Source: Pseudomonas palleroniana
GTDB taxonomy: Bacteria; Pseudomonadota; Gammaproteobacteria; Pseudomonadales; Pseudomonadaceae
Assembly (NCBI RefSeq): GCF_003031675.1
Contig: NZ_PYWX01000053.1
Span: 267,629 to 331,628 of the forward strand
Direction of reading: 5' to 3'
DNA: 64,000 nucleotides
The notes under the pieces are model-generated. The model saw only the letters and a program-made list of their open reading frames with translations, ran no database searches and was not told where the DNA came from. Positions 28,572-37,043 of this stretch are shown here, piece after piece. Numbering within the stretch: the first letter of the stretch is position 1; each line of letters opens with the position of its first letter. The position numbers and the translations under genes were made by a program.

Positions 28572-29969
28572 TTATTCGCCTGCGGCATCGGCGCCGCTGC
28601 GCTTGCGTTTGGCACCGCTGCGGCGACGTTTTTTCGGGCCTTCTGTGTCACCTTTGCTGCCGAGGTCGCGAATCATGTCGCGGCGCTGGCTGTCATTGGC
28701 GTCCTGATAGTCAGTCCACCATTCGCCCAGACCGTCGGTCTGTTCCCCAGCGCTTTCGCGCAGCAACAGGAAGTCGTAGCCGGCGCGGAAACGCGGGTTG
28801 TCCAGCAGCAGGTCGGCGCGTTTGCCGCTGCGGCGTGGCAGGCGTTCCTGCATGTCCCAGATCTCGCGGATCGGCATGGTGAAGCGTTTCGGGATGGCGA
28901 TGCGCTGGCACTGCTCGGCGATCAGCTCGTGAGCGGCTTCCTGCATGGCAGGAATCGGCGGCATGCCGCGCTCTTGCAGGCGCAGTACACGCTTGGGCAG
29001 GGCAGGCCACAACAGGGCGGCAAACAGGAACGCCGGGGTTACCGGCTTGTTCTGCTTGATACGCAGGTCGGTGTTGATCAGCGCTTCGCTGATCAACGTG
29101 TGGGTGTAGGTCGGGTTGTATTCCAGGGCCTCGGCGCTGGCCGGGAACAGTGGGTCGAACAACTGCAGGTCGACCAGCATTTCGAACGTGTCGGCGGCGT
29201 AGCCCGAGAGGAACAGCTTGAGCACTTCTTCGAACAGGCGCGCGGAAGGAATCTCGCGCAACATTGGCGCCAGTTCACGAATCGGCGCGGCCGTGTGCTT
29301 CTCGATACCGAAGTTCAGCTTGGCGGCAAAGCGCACCGCGCGCAGCATACGGACCGGGTCTTCCTGGTAGCGCTGGACCGGATCGCCGATCAGGCGAATC
29401 AGGTTATTGCGAATGTCATGGACGCCATTGGCGTAATCGAGAATGCGCTCGCTGACCGGGTCGTAATACAGGGCGTTGATGGTGAAGTCGCGGCGTTGCG
29501 CGTCTTCTTCCAGGGTGCCATAGACGTTGTCCCGCAGAATGCGCCCGCTCTCGTTGCGGGAAGACTGGTTGGTGTCTTCCTCCTCGTCGTTTTGCGGGTG
29601 ATTGGCACGGAACGTCGCGACCTCGATGATCTCGCGACCAAAGTGGATGTGCACCAGCTTGAAGCGTCGGCCGATGATTCGCGCATTGCGAAACTCGGCG
29701 CGCACTTGCTCAGGCGTGGCGCTGGTGGCGACGTCGAAGTCCTTGGGCGTGATATTGAGCAGCATGTCGCGTACGCACCCACCCACCAGATAAGCCTGGT
29801 AGCCGGCGTTCTGCAGCCGTTCGACGATATTCACCGCATAACGGCTGAATTGAGCGCGTTGCAGCGAATGCTGGCTGCTGTTGAGCACTTCAGGCGTGCT
29901 GCGTTTGTGTTGCGTACGACGCAAGGGAGAACGGAATGACTGGAACAACTTCTTCAGCATGGGATGCAC
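28572..29969 (-). CDS. pcnB: Poly(A) polymerase I PcnB
   Basis: 465 residues. Adds 3' poly(A) tails that promote mRNA decay. Nucleotidyltransferase head with YLVGGCVRDMLLNITPKDFD (near 60) and VRAEFRNARIIGRRFKLVHI, then RRDFTINALYYDP and the RNA-binding RYQEDPVRMLRAVRFAAKL. The tail is basic (KKRRRSGAKRKRSG), as in true PAP I rather than CCA-adding enzyme. It is downstream of the CrcZ small RNA and transcribed in the same direction. Confidence 0.94.
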   Translation of the reverse strand: MHPMLKKLFQSFRSPLRRTQHKRSTPEVLNSSQHSLQRAQFSRYAVNIVERLQNAGYQAYLVGGCVRDMLLNITPKDFDVATSATPEQVRAEFRNARIIGRRFKLVHIHFGREIIEVATFRANHPQNDEEEDTNQSSRNESGRILRDNVYGTLEEDAQRRDFTINALYYDPVSERILDYANGVHDIRNNLIRLIGDPVQRYQEDPVRMLRAVRFAAKLNFGIEKHTAAPIRELAPMLREIPSARLFEEVLKLFLSGYAADTFEMLVDLQLFDPLFPASAEALEYNPTYTHTLISEALINTDLRIKQNKPVTPAFLFAALLWPALPKRVLRLQERGMPPIPAMQEAAHELIAEQCQRIAIPKRFTMPIREIWDMQERLPRRSGKRADLLLDNPRFRAGYDFLLLRESAGEQTDGLGEWWTDYQDANDSQRRDMIRDLGSKGDTEGPKKRRRSGAKRKRSGADAAGE

Positions 29970-30112
29970 TGTTTGAAGGAATGTTCGGCCATAACGAAGA
30001 ATGACCGCATGATGGGCGGGGATTCTAGCATTTAGTCGGGGGATGGTGTAGGAACAAGCTGCGGCCTTGCGCCATAAGCCTTAAATCGTCAGAGCGCTCA
30101 AGCTAAACGCCG

Positions 30113-30481
30113 GAAACTACAAGGGGAGCCGAAGCTCCCCCAGAAGTAGTTGCGTGCTCTATTTTTATTATTGATTGCGGGCTTCTTGTTTTTGTTGATC
30201 GCCCTCGTCAGGAAGCTTTACCTTCATGACACTCCCAATCGGGAGTCAAGAGCAAACGGATTGCTTTGGTCGCTGTGTTGCTGATCTACGATCCAACCAG
30301 TTCAGGCTCTGCCTTAGGGCAGTTTTTTGTTGTTCTCGGCCTGGTTGCGGGGCAAGCCCCAAATGCAACGCCTCTCCAAAAGAATCAGTTAGCTGCGCCT
30401 CCGCCGTGTTGTTTTTGTTATGCGTGAGTCGATTCGTCTTATTTTTATTGTCTTGTACAAAGCTTGTTATTGTTTTTGTAC
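30113..30481 (-). ncRNA. crcZ: Carbon catabolite repression small RNA CrcZ
   Basis: An approximately 370-nt RNA between cbrB and pcnB, the known crcZ locus of pseudomonads. CrcZ sequesters the translational repressor Hfq (with Crc), relieving catabolite repression. The minus strand shows six A-rich ARN/CA-motif stretches of the kind bound by Hfq/Crc, at about 30464–30479, 30439–30454, 30407–30421, 30321–30336, 30181–30199 and 30158–30177. The 3' end is placed after the GGGGAGC/GCTCCCC hairpin (30123–30140). The 5' end is set about 12 bp from a sigma-54 promoter. Short open frames here look coincidental. Confidence 0.88.
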
Positions 30482-30490
30482 TAAGCATAT

Positions 30491-30507
30491 AGCAGGGTGC
30501 GTGCCAA
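30491..30507 (-). promoter_or_regulatory. Sigma-54 promoter of crcZ
   Basis: Minus strand TTGGCACGCACCCTGCT has GG and GC exactly 10 bp apart and an almost perfect TGGCACG. Known biology: crcZ transcription needs RpoN and CbrB. Confidence 0.88.
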
Positions 30508-30564
30508 CTTTTGCACCGCCCAGCAAAAACGGGGGGTTGGTGGGTTTTCGAGGTTTTTTCGGAC

Positions 30565-30605
30565 GAAAAAAAGCCGGGGCTTCGTTACCGTAAGCCCCGG
30601 CTTTT
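30565..30605 (-). terminator. Terminator of cbrB
   Basis: 12-bp perfect stem AAGCCGGGGCTT/AAGCCCCGGCTT followed on the minus strand by seven T residues. It separates cbrB from the crcZ promoter. Confidence 0.85.
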
Positions 30606-30630
30606 GTTACGTAAAAATTCTGCGGTAACA
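30605..30630. promoter_or_regulatory. CbrB binding site (UAS) for crcZ
   Basis: TGTTAC (30605–30610), 14 bp, GTAACA (30625–30630): an exact match to the TGTTAC-N14-GTAACA palindrome known for CbrB. It lies about 100–125 bp upstream of the crcZ -24 element. A further TGTTAC half-site follows at 30650–30655. Confidence 0.85.
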
Positions 30631-30671
30631 GTTTTTTCACATCTGAGGGTGTTACCCGCAGGCGCGCATAC

Positions 30672-32111
30672 TCAGCTTTCGCTGGCCACCCCGGTCTTGC
30701 GCCGTGGAATACCCAGGCGCTGGCGCCGTTCCCACAAGCACTTGCGGCTCACGCCAAGCTTGCGGGCCAGTTCGGTCTCGGTCATGTGGTCCTGATGCTC
30801 CAGGACGAAATGCTGGAAGTAGTCTTCCAGTGACAAATCTTCCGTCGGCTCATGGCTGGTATTGCTACCGCCGCCCGCCTGTGGAGCCAGGTCGAGGAAG
30901 TCATCATCTTCCAGATCGCTGAGTTCGATATCGATGCCCAGCAGTTCAGCGGAAATTTCCGGGCTTTCCGACAGGATCACCGCACGCTCGACAGCGTTTT
31001 CCAGCTCTCGCACGTTACCCGGCCACGAGTAATGCCGAATCGCCTGCTCGGCGTCCGCGGCGAATTTCAGGTCGGTGCGGTTGATGCGCGCACTTTGACG
31101 CAGCAGGAACGCGTTGGCGATTTCGTTGACGTCGGCACCACGCTCGCGCAGCGCGGGCAGCTTGAGGGCGATGACGTGCAGGCGGTAATACAAGTCTTCC
31201 CGGAACTGGCCGATCTTGGCCAGGCTCTTGAGGTCACGGTGGGTCGCGGCGATCAATCGCACGTCGACCTTCTGTGACTGCACCGAGCCGACGCGACGAA
31301 TCTCGCCTTCCTGCAGTACCCGCAGCAATCGCGCCTGGGCTTCCAGGGGCAGTTCGCCGATTTCGTCGAGGAACAAGGTGCCGCCGTCCGCCGCTTCCAC
31401 CAGGCCCGCACGCCCGGCGCTGGCGCCAGTGAACGCGCCTTTCTCGTGGCCGAACAGTTCGGACTCGATCAGCGACTCGGGGATCGCCGCGCAGTTCACC
31501 GAAATCATCGGTGCCTTGGCGCGCTTGGACAGGTTGTGCAGCGCACGGGCCACCAGTTCTTTACCGGTGCCCGATTCGCCCTGGATCAATACATTGGAGT
31601 CGGTCGGCGCGACCTTGCGGATCTTGCTGTAAAGGTCCTGCATCGGTGGGCACGAGCCGATGATGCCGATCTCGCCATTGCTGTTGTCGACCCCAGGTTT
31701 GTCCGCGCCGTTGGCGGCCTTGCCGGCGGGGCGCGCTTCGGCCTGCGCACTGCCGGCCGACTGCCGGTCGCGCAGGATACGGGCCACGGCCTGGAGCATC
31801 TCGTCGTGGTCGAAGGGCTTGGCGATGTAGTCCACCGCGCCCATCTTCATGGAGTCCACCGCCGAGCGCAGGCTGGCGTAGCTGGTCATGATCAGCACCG
31901 GGGTGCCCTGGCCCAGCTTGATCAGCTCGGTGCCCGGTGCGCCCGGCAGACGCAGGTCACTGACAATCAGGTCGAACGTGGGAATGCTGAATCGCTCTTG
32001 GGCTTCCTGCACCGAGCCGGCTTCGCTGACCTGATACTGATTACGTTCAAGCAGGCGACGCAAGGCAGAGCGGATAATGGTTTCGTCTTCGACGATCAAA
32101 ATGTGCGGCAT
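30672..32111 (-). CDS. cbrB: Sigma-54-dependent response regulator CbrB
   Basis: 479 residues. Activates crcZ and catabolic genes in response to carbon/nitrogen balance. Receiver domain (1–120) has VSDLRLPGAPGTEL with the phosphoacceptor aspartate near 52. The AAA+ domain (about 150–385) has Walker A GESGTGKE, the sigma-54 contact loop GAFTGA, and LFLDEIGELPLEAQARLLRV. The C-terminal Fis-type helix-turn-helix includes LARKLGVSRKCLWERRQRLG. It follows cbrA by 22 bp. Its own binding site lies just beyond its stop codon. Confidence 0.96.
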   Translation of the reverse strand: MPHILIVEDETIIRSALRRLLERNQYQVSEAGSVQEAQERFSIPTFDLIVSDLRLPGAPGTELIKLGQGTPVLIMTSYASLRSAVDSMKMGAVDYIAKPFDHDEMLQAVARILRDRQSAGSAQAEARPAGKAANGADKPGVDNSNGEIGIIGSCPPMQDLYSKIRKVAPTDSNVLIQGESGTGKELVARALHNLSKRAKAPMISVNCAAIPESLIESELFGHEKGAFTGASAGRAGLVEAADGGTLFLDEIGELPLEAQARLLRVLQEGEIRRVGSVQSQKVDVRLIAATHRDLKSLAKIGQFREDLYYRLHVIALKLPALRERGADVNEIANAFLLRQSARINRTDLKFAADAEQAIRHYSWPGNVRELENAVERAVILSESPEISAELLGIDIELSDLEDDDFLDLAPQAGGGSNTSHEPTEDLSLEDYFQHFVLEHQDHMTETELARKLGVSRKCLWERRQRLGIPRRKTGVASES

Positions 32112-32133
32112 TGATTCAATTCTCTCGACGGTC

Positions 32134-35088
32134 TCAGTTCACAGCGGACGTCGCTTCGACATGACGCGGCAAGGTCACCCGGATACGGGTGCCGCGTTGG
32201 CTTTCGGTGTCAGCCGGGCTGTCGATGGTGATTTGTCCATAATGCTCTTCAACGATGGAATAGACCAGTGCAAGGCCCAGACCGGTACCTTCACCTGGAT
32301 CCTTGGTGGTGAAGAAAGGTTCGAACAATCGGTCCATGATGTTCTGTGGAATGCCGCTGCCCTCGTCTTCCACGATCAGATCGATCGTGTGCTCGAAAGC
32401 CTCGCTCTTGACACGTACCGCGCTGCCGGCCGGTGATGCGTCACGGGCATTGGACAGCAGGTTGATCAATACCTGCGCCAGACGTTGGGAGTCGCCGTCG
32501 ACCCAGTGATCCGGGTCGCACAGATTGAAAAACTGTACTTCGAAATTGCGCCGGTTCAAGGCCAGCAGCCCAATGGCATCCTGCGCCACCTCGGCCAGGC
32601 ACACGGCTTCATCCTGGTTCTGATGAGCCCCGGAGTGGGCGAAACTCATCAGCGATTGCACGATGCGCGAAACACGTTTGGTCTGCTCAAGGATTTGCCC
32701 GCTGATCTCGGTGATTTCGCCGTCTTCTTCGCGTTCTTCGCGCAGGTTCTGCGCCAGGCAGGCGATACCGGTGATCGGGTTGCCGATTTCGTGGGCGACA
32801 CCCGCCGCCAGTCGGCCGATGCTGGCCAGGCGCTCGGAGTGCACCAGTTTGTCTTCGAGCATCTGGGTTTCGGTCAGGTCTTCCACCAGTAGCACCAGGC
32901 CGCTGTTGCCGGGGGCGAGGGGTTCGTCAATCGCCGCCTTGTGCAGGTTGAGCCAGCGGGTCTGGCCGTCGAGGGCCAGATGCTGCTTGTGCAAGTGTTC
33001 GTCGGGCAGGTTGATGAAGCCTTGCAGCAGTTCTTTCCACGGCTCGCCCAGGGTATTCAAGCGTGAACCTACTACCCGCTGGGCGGCGATGCCGGTGAGT
33101 TCTTCCATGGCCTTGTTCCACATCAGGATCTCTTGATCCTTGGCCAGGGAGCACACGCCCATCGGCAGCTCTTGCAGCGTCTGGCGGTGGTAGCGGCGTA
33201 GCGCATCGAGTTCGGCGGCGAGGCCGGTAAGGCGTGAGTGGTAGTCCTCCAGCCGGCTCTCGATGAAGTGGATGTCTTCGGTGACGTAGTTTTCACCGCC
33301 GGCCTTGTAGGGCAAGAACGTTTCGACCATGTCCTGGGACACGCTCGGCCCCATGAGGCCGGAAAGGTTGGCTTCGATACGATCACGCAGGCGGCGCAGC
33401 GCATAAGGGCGGCGCTCGTCGAACGGCAGGTAGAGATCGCGCAATGCCTGTTCGACTTCTTTCTGGGCCGCCTTGGCACCCAGTGGCTTGGCCAGTTGCG
33501 TGGCGAACTCCTGGGGTGAGGCGGCGTGCAGCTCGCGGCGTTGTGGGCGACGTACGTTATCCACCGCGCAGGCTTCAGCGGCGCTGGTTTCTTCGGGGCT
33601 GGCGTTGGTGAACAGCGAGATCAGGGTGAACATCAGCACGTTGGCGGCCAGGGACGCGATCGCCGCCATGTGCCAGCTGGTGTCATCCAGCACGTAAATC
33701 ATATTCAGCAACGGGATGTAGAAACCCTGGAGGTTGCCGACCAACGGCAACAACATGGTGACGATCCACACCAGGATGCCGGCCAGCAGCCCGGCGACAA
33801 AACCACGGCGGTTGGCGGTGGGCCAATACAGTACCGACAACACGCCCGGCAGGAACTGCAAGGTGGCGACGAACGCGACGATCCCGAGGTTGGCCAGGTC
33901 TTGCCCGGCGCCCAGCAGCAGGTAGAAACCATAGCCGGCCATGATGATGGCGACGATCAGTGCGCGGCGCGTCCATTTCAGCCAGCGGTAGATATTGCCT
34001 TCGGCGGGCGGCTGGTAGAGCGGCAGTACCAGATGGTTGAGCGCCATCCCCGACAGGGCCAGGGTGGTCACGATGATCAAGCCGCTGGCCGCCGATAAAC
34101 CGCCCACGTAGGCGAGTAGCGCCAGGGCCGGGTTATTCGCGGCGATACCGACGCCGAGGGTGAAGTATTCCGGGTTGGTGGTGGCCCCCAGCTTCAAGCC
34201 GGCCCACAGAATCAGCGGCACCGCCAGGCTCATCAGCAACAGGAACAGCGGCAAGCCCCAACTGGCGCTGACCAGTGAGCGCGGGTTGAGGTTCTCGGTG
34301 AAGGTCATGTGGTACATGTGCGGCATCACGATCGCCGAGGCGAAGAACACCAGCAGCAGCGTGCGCCACGGGCCCTCCTGCAAGGGCGTGTGCAGGGCGG
34401 CGAGGGCGGTCTGGTTTTGCAGCAGCCACAGCTCCAACTGTTGCGGGCCGTCGAACACGCCATACAGCGCGTAGAGGCCGACGCCACCGATGGCGATCAG
34501 TTTGATGACCGACTCGAAGGCTATCGCGAATACCAGGCCTTCGTGTTTTTCACGGGCGGCAATATGGCGCGAGCCGAAGAAAATCGTGAACAGGGTGATC
34601 AACGCACAGAAGGACAGGGCAACGCGATGCTGCACCGGCTCGCGGGTCAGGATGCTGATGGAGTCGGCCACCGCCTGGATCTGCAGGGCCAGCAAGGGAA
34701 GGACGCCAATCAACATGAATACGGTGGTCAGCGCGCCGGCCCAGGTGCTGCGAAAGCGAAAGGCAAACAGGTCTGCCAGGGACGACAACTGATAGGTGCG
34801 GGTGATTTTCAGGATCGGATACAGCAACACGGGCGCCAGCAGGAAAGCGCCGGAAACCCCGAGGTAGCTGGAAAGGAAGCCATAACCGTACTGATAGGCC
34901 AGGCCAACGGTGCCGTAGAACGCCCATGCACTGGCGTAGACGCCCAGGGACAAGGTGTAGGTCAGCGGATGGCGAATGATCGCCCGCGGAATCATTCCGC
35001 GCTCACTGATCCAGGCGACGCCGAACAACGCGGCCAGGTAGGCGGCGCTGATCAGCAGCATCTGGGTGAGGCTAAAGCTCATCGGCAT
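32134..35088 (-). CDS. cbrA: Sensor histidine kinase CbrA with transporter-like domain
   Basis: 984 residues, one of the largest bacterial sensor kinases. The first about 500 residues form a sodium/solute-symporter-like domain with roughly 13 membrane segments (histidine uptake is reported for CbrA). A linker and a PAS-like region (LPMGVCSLAKDQEILMWNKA, near 650) follow. The dimerization box RLAAGVAHEIGNPITGIACL holds the phospho-histidine. The ATPase core has LINLLSNARDAS, VEDEGSGIP and GTGLGLALVYSIVEEHYGQI. ATG 35088 overlaps the small gene upstream by 17 bases; a second ATG is at 35082. Confidence 0.96.
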   Translation of the reverse strand: MPMSFSLTQMLLISAAYLAALFGVAWISERGMIPRAIIRHPLTYTLSLGVYASAWAFYGTVGLAYQYGYGFLSSYLGVSGAFLLAPVLLYPILKITRTYQLSSLADLFAFRFRSTWAGALTTVFMLIGVLPLLALQIQAVADSISILTREPVQHRVALSFCALITLFTIFFGSRHIAAREKHEGLVFAIAFESVIKLIAIGGVGLYALYGVFDGPQQLELWLLQNQTALAALHTPLQEGPWRTLLLVFFASAIVMPHMYHMTFTENLNPRSLVSASWGLPLFLLLMSLAVPLILWAGLKLGATTNPEYFTLGVGIAANNPALALLAYVGGLSAASGLIIVTTLALSGMALNHLVLPLYQPPAEGNIYRWLKWTRRALIVAIIMAGYGFYLLLGAGQDLANLGIVAFVATLQFLPGVLSVLYWPTANRRGFVAGLLAGILVWIVTMLLPLVGNLQGFYIPLLNMIYVLDDTSWHMAAIASLAANVLMFTLISLFTNASPEETSAAEACAVDNVRRPQRRELHAASPQEFATQLAKPLGAKAAQKEVEQALRDLYLPFDERRPYALRRLRDRIEANLSGLMGPSVSQDMVETFLPYKAGGENYVTEDIHFIESRLEDYHSRLTGLAAELDALRRYHRQTLQELPMGVCSLAKDQEILMWNKAMEELTGIAAQRVVGSRLNTLGEPWKELLQGFINLPDEHLHKQHLALDGQTRWLNLHKAAIDEPLAPGNSGLVLLVEDLTETQMLEDKLVHSERLASIGRLAAGVAHEIGNPITGIACLAQNLREEREEDGEITEISGQILEQTKRVSRIVQSLMSFAHSGAHQNQDEAVCLAEVAQDAIGLLALNRRNFEVQFFNLCDPDHWVDGDSQRLAQVLINLLSNARDASPAGSAVRVKSEAFEHTIDLIVEDEGSGIPQNIMDRLFEPFFTTKDPGEGTGLGLALVYSIVEEHYGQITIDSPADTESQRGTRIRVTLPRHVEATSAVN

Positions 35089-35248
35089 CTTTTTGGCTCT
35101 GCAGGATGAAAGTCACGACGATCAGGATCAGCCACAGCAGATAAGGGCGGTACCAGGCGCCCGTGGCGTCGATCCACCAATCCATGATGGCGGGGGAAAA
35201 CAGGTAGATCCCGACGACCAGCAGCAGGACCAATCGATAGATGTACAT
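35072..35248 (-). CDS. cbrX: Small membrane protein upstream of and overlapping cbrA (CbrX-like)
   Basis: 58 residues, MYIYRLVLLLVVGIYLFSPA then a WW-containing loop and a second membrane segment (YLLWLILIVVTFILQ), ending QSQKDADEL. The reading frame overlaps the cbrA start by 17 bases, implying translational coupling. A small membrane ORF at this position, named CbrX in P. putida, is known and cotranscribed with cbrAB; I assign it by position and form. Function unclear. Confidence 0.7.
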   Translation of the reverse strand: MYIYRLVLLLVVGIYLFSPAIMDWWIDATGAWYRPYLLWLILIVVTFILQSQKDADEL

Positions 35249-35310
35249 GTTGGCCTCTGTGTGAAAACGTGCGGCGATGGTAACGGATGGCTGGCAAGCT
35301 GCAAGCGCCT

Positions 35311-36198
35311 TCAGCTTAATTGCGCTTCCGCCAACGTGAGTGTGCGCGGGATCTTTGCAGCATCCCAGTGCGCAATGCCCCAATCGAGCAGCTCCCGTGG
35401 GCTGGCGTGGAGCAGTTCGTCGCCCGGTTGCTGGCCAAGGGCACGCAATGCTCTCAATAGCAACGGCGTGGCCTGGTCGGGTGCCAGCGGTGGAGAACGG
35501 TAGGATTTGCCCAGTTTGTTACCGTCCGGCTGGATGATCAGCGGCACGTGCAGATAGCGCGGCTGGCGCAGCCCCAACAACTCTTGCAGATACAGTTGGC
35601 GCGGTGTGGAGTCGAGTAGGTCGGCCCCGCGCACGATATCGGTCACCCCTTGCCAGGCATCGTCGAGCACCACGGCCAATTGGTAGGCATACAGGCCGTC
35701 TCGACGCCGGATGATGAAGTCGCCCACGTCGCGGCCCAGGTGTTGTCGGAATTCGCCCTGTACACGATCGGTAAAGTGGTACTCCAACTCTGGAACGCGC
35801 AAACGGATGGCGGCGTCCTGCTGATCGTGACCGGCATTGCGGCACAGGCCCGGGTAAATCCCGTTGTAGGTTTCCAGCTGTTTGCGTGAGCAGGTGCAGG
35901 CGTATGCCAAGCCGTGGCTGAACAGGTCATTCAGCACTTTGGCGTAGGCATCATGCCGCTCGCTTTGTCGGACCAGTTCGCCATCCCATTCAAAGCCGTA
36001 GCTCTCCAGGGCATTCAGAATAGCCACCTGGGCGCCGGGTTCTTCACGCGGAGGGTCGAGATCTTCCATGCGCATCAGCCAGCGGCCATGGTTGGCGCGA
36101 GCATCGAGGTAGGAGGCGAGGGCTGCAACCAGTGAGCCGAAATGCAGGTGGCCGCTGGGCGTGGGGGCGAAGCGCCCGATATAGGTAGAGGCTGTCAT
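35311..36198 (-). CDS. gluQ: Glutamyl-Q tRNA(Asp) synthetase
   Basis: 295 residues. A truncated glutamyl-tRNA-synthetase paralogue that attaches glutamate to queuosine-34 of tRNA-Asp. HIGH-like motif in GRFAPTPSGHLHFGSLVAAL, KMSKS equivalent PDGNKLGKSYRSP, and zinc-ligand cysteines in YACTCSRKQLETY and CRNAGH. The anticodon-binding domain of GltX is absent, as expected. I chose ATG 36198 (MTASTYIGRFAPTPSG) over an upstream in-frame ATG. It follows dksA, the conserved partner, by 83 bp. Confidence 0.95.
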   Translation of the reverse strand: MTASTYIGRFAPTPSGHLHFGSLVAALASYLDARANHGRWLMRMEDLDPPREEPGAQVAILNALESYGFEWDGELVRQSERHDAYAKVLNDLFSHGLAYACTCSRKQLETYNGIYPGLCRNAGHDQQDAAIRLRVPELEYHFTDRVQGEFRQHLGRDVGDFIIRRRDGLYAYQLAVVLDDAWQGVTDIVRGADLLDSTPRQLYLQELLGLRQPRYLHVPLIIQPDGNKLGKSYRSPPLAPDQATPLLLRALRALGQQPGDELLHASPRELLDWGIAHWDAAKIPRTLTLAEAQLS

Positions 36199-36281
36199 GG
36201 GCCGGATACTACTGGAATTCGGTAAATCCCAGAAACCAAAATGGGGCGTTCGCACGCCCCATTCGTTCAGCTCGGCAGGAA

Positions 36282-36725
36282 TTACTTGCCGACCTGTTTT
36301 TCCTTGATTTCAGCCAAGGTCTTGCAGTCTACGCAGAGGTCTGCGGTAGGACGAGCTTCCAGGCGGCGAATACCGATCTCGACGCCGCAGGATTCGCACC
36401 AGCCGTATTCCTCGTCTTCGATCAGTTGCAGGGTCTTGTCGATTTTCTTGATGAGCTTGCGTTCGCGATCACGGGCGCGCAGCTCGAGGGCGAATTCCTC
36501 TTCCTGGCTGGCACGGTCGGCCGGGTCCGGGAAGTTGGCGGCTTCGTCCTTCATGTGGTCAACCGTACGGTCGACTTCCTGCATCAAGTCCTGCTTCCAC
36601 TTCTTCAGGATATTGGAGAAGTGTTTGCGCATGGGCTCACCCATGTACTCCTCACCTTTTTTCTCGACATAAGGTTCGAAGCCGCTGAGGCCTGAGGATT
36701 GCTGTTGCTTTGCTTGGGTGGACAT
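36282..36725 (-). CDS. dksA: RNA polymerase-binding transcription factor DksA
   Basis: 147 residues. Works with ppGpp at RNA polymerase, repressing rRNA promoters and activating amino-acid promoters. The coiled coil carries its active tip DPADRASQEEE (D67, D70). The zinc finger has all four cysteines (C110, C113, C131, C134; GWCESCGVEIGIRRLEARPT). Start ATG 36725 (MSTQAKQQQSSG). The window also holds likely DksA targets, the rRNA-type promoter at 63811 and ilv genes. Confidence 0.96.
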   Translation of the reverse strand: MSTQAKQQQSSGLSGFEPYVEKKGEEYMGEPMRKHFSNILKKWKQDLMQEVDRTVDHMKDEAANFPDPADRASQEEEFALELRARDRERKLIKKIDKTLQLIEDEEYGWCESCGVEIGIRRLEARPTADLCVDCKTLAEIKEKQVGK

Positions 36726-37043
36726 GAATAGACCGCCTCTCACTCTTCTAATCCATTGCGCAGGATTGCAACGTCACCGACACCTGCCGGCCCTGCGGCT
36801 GCAAGCGGGCGAACTTACCAGATAGATTCGGGGTGCGCCACTCCCGGTTGTCGAGGCCCATCGCACGGGGGCGTAAATAGCAGCGGCCCGTCGTGGCTGG
36901 GTATGAATCGTCTCGAATACTGATTTTAGTCGTTTTGCGCGTGTGTGCCCGCACCGTTCAAGTGGCCGAGCAGGCAATAGAACATGTTTTACGGCGTGGG
37001 TTCGGTAGAATCCGGATTTTGTCCTCACGGTTAAGGAAGGCTA
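36726..37043. other. Divergent intergenic region between dksA and the aminotransferase gene
   Basis: 318 bp without a supported gene. It must hold the promoters of dksA (minus) and the aminotransferase (plus). I see AAGGAAGG as RBS at 37034–37041 but no convincing -35/-10 pair, repeat or terminator. Confidence 0.6.

Noticed and set aside
30226..30492. Short ORFs on both strands within crcZ
   Set aside because: The region is explained by the CrcZ RNA; no ribosome sites and the repeats are Hfq/Crc motifs.
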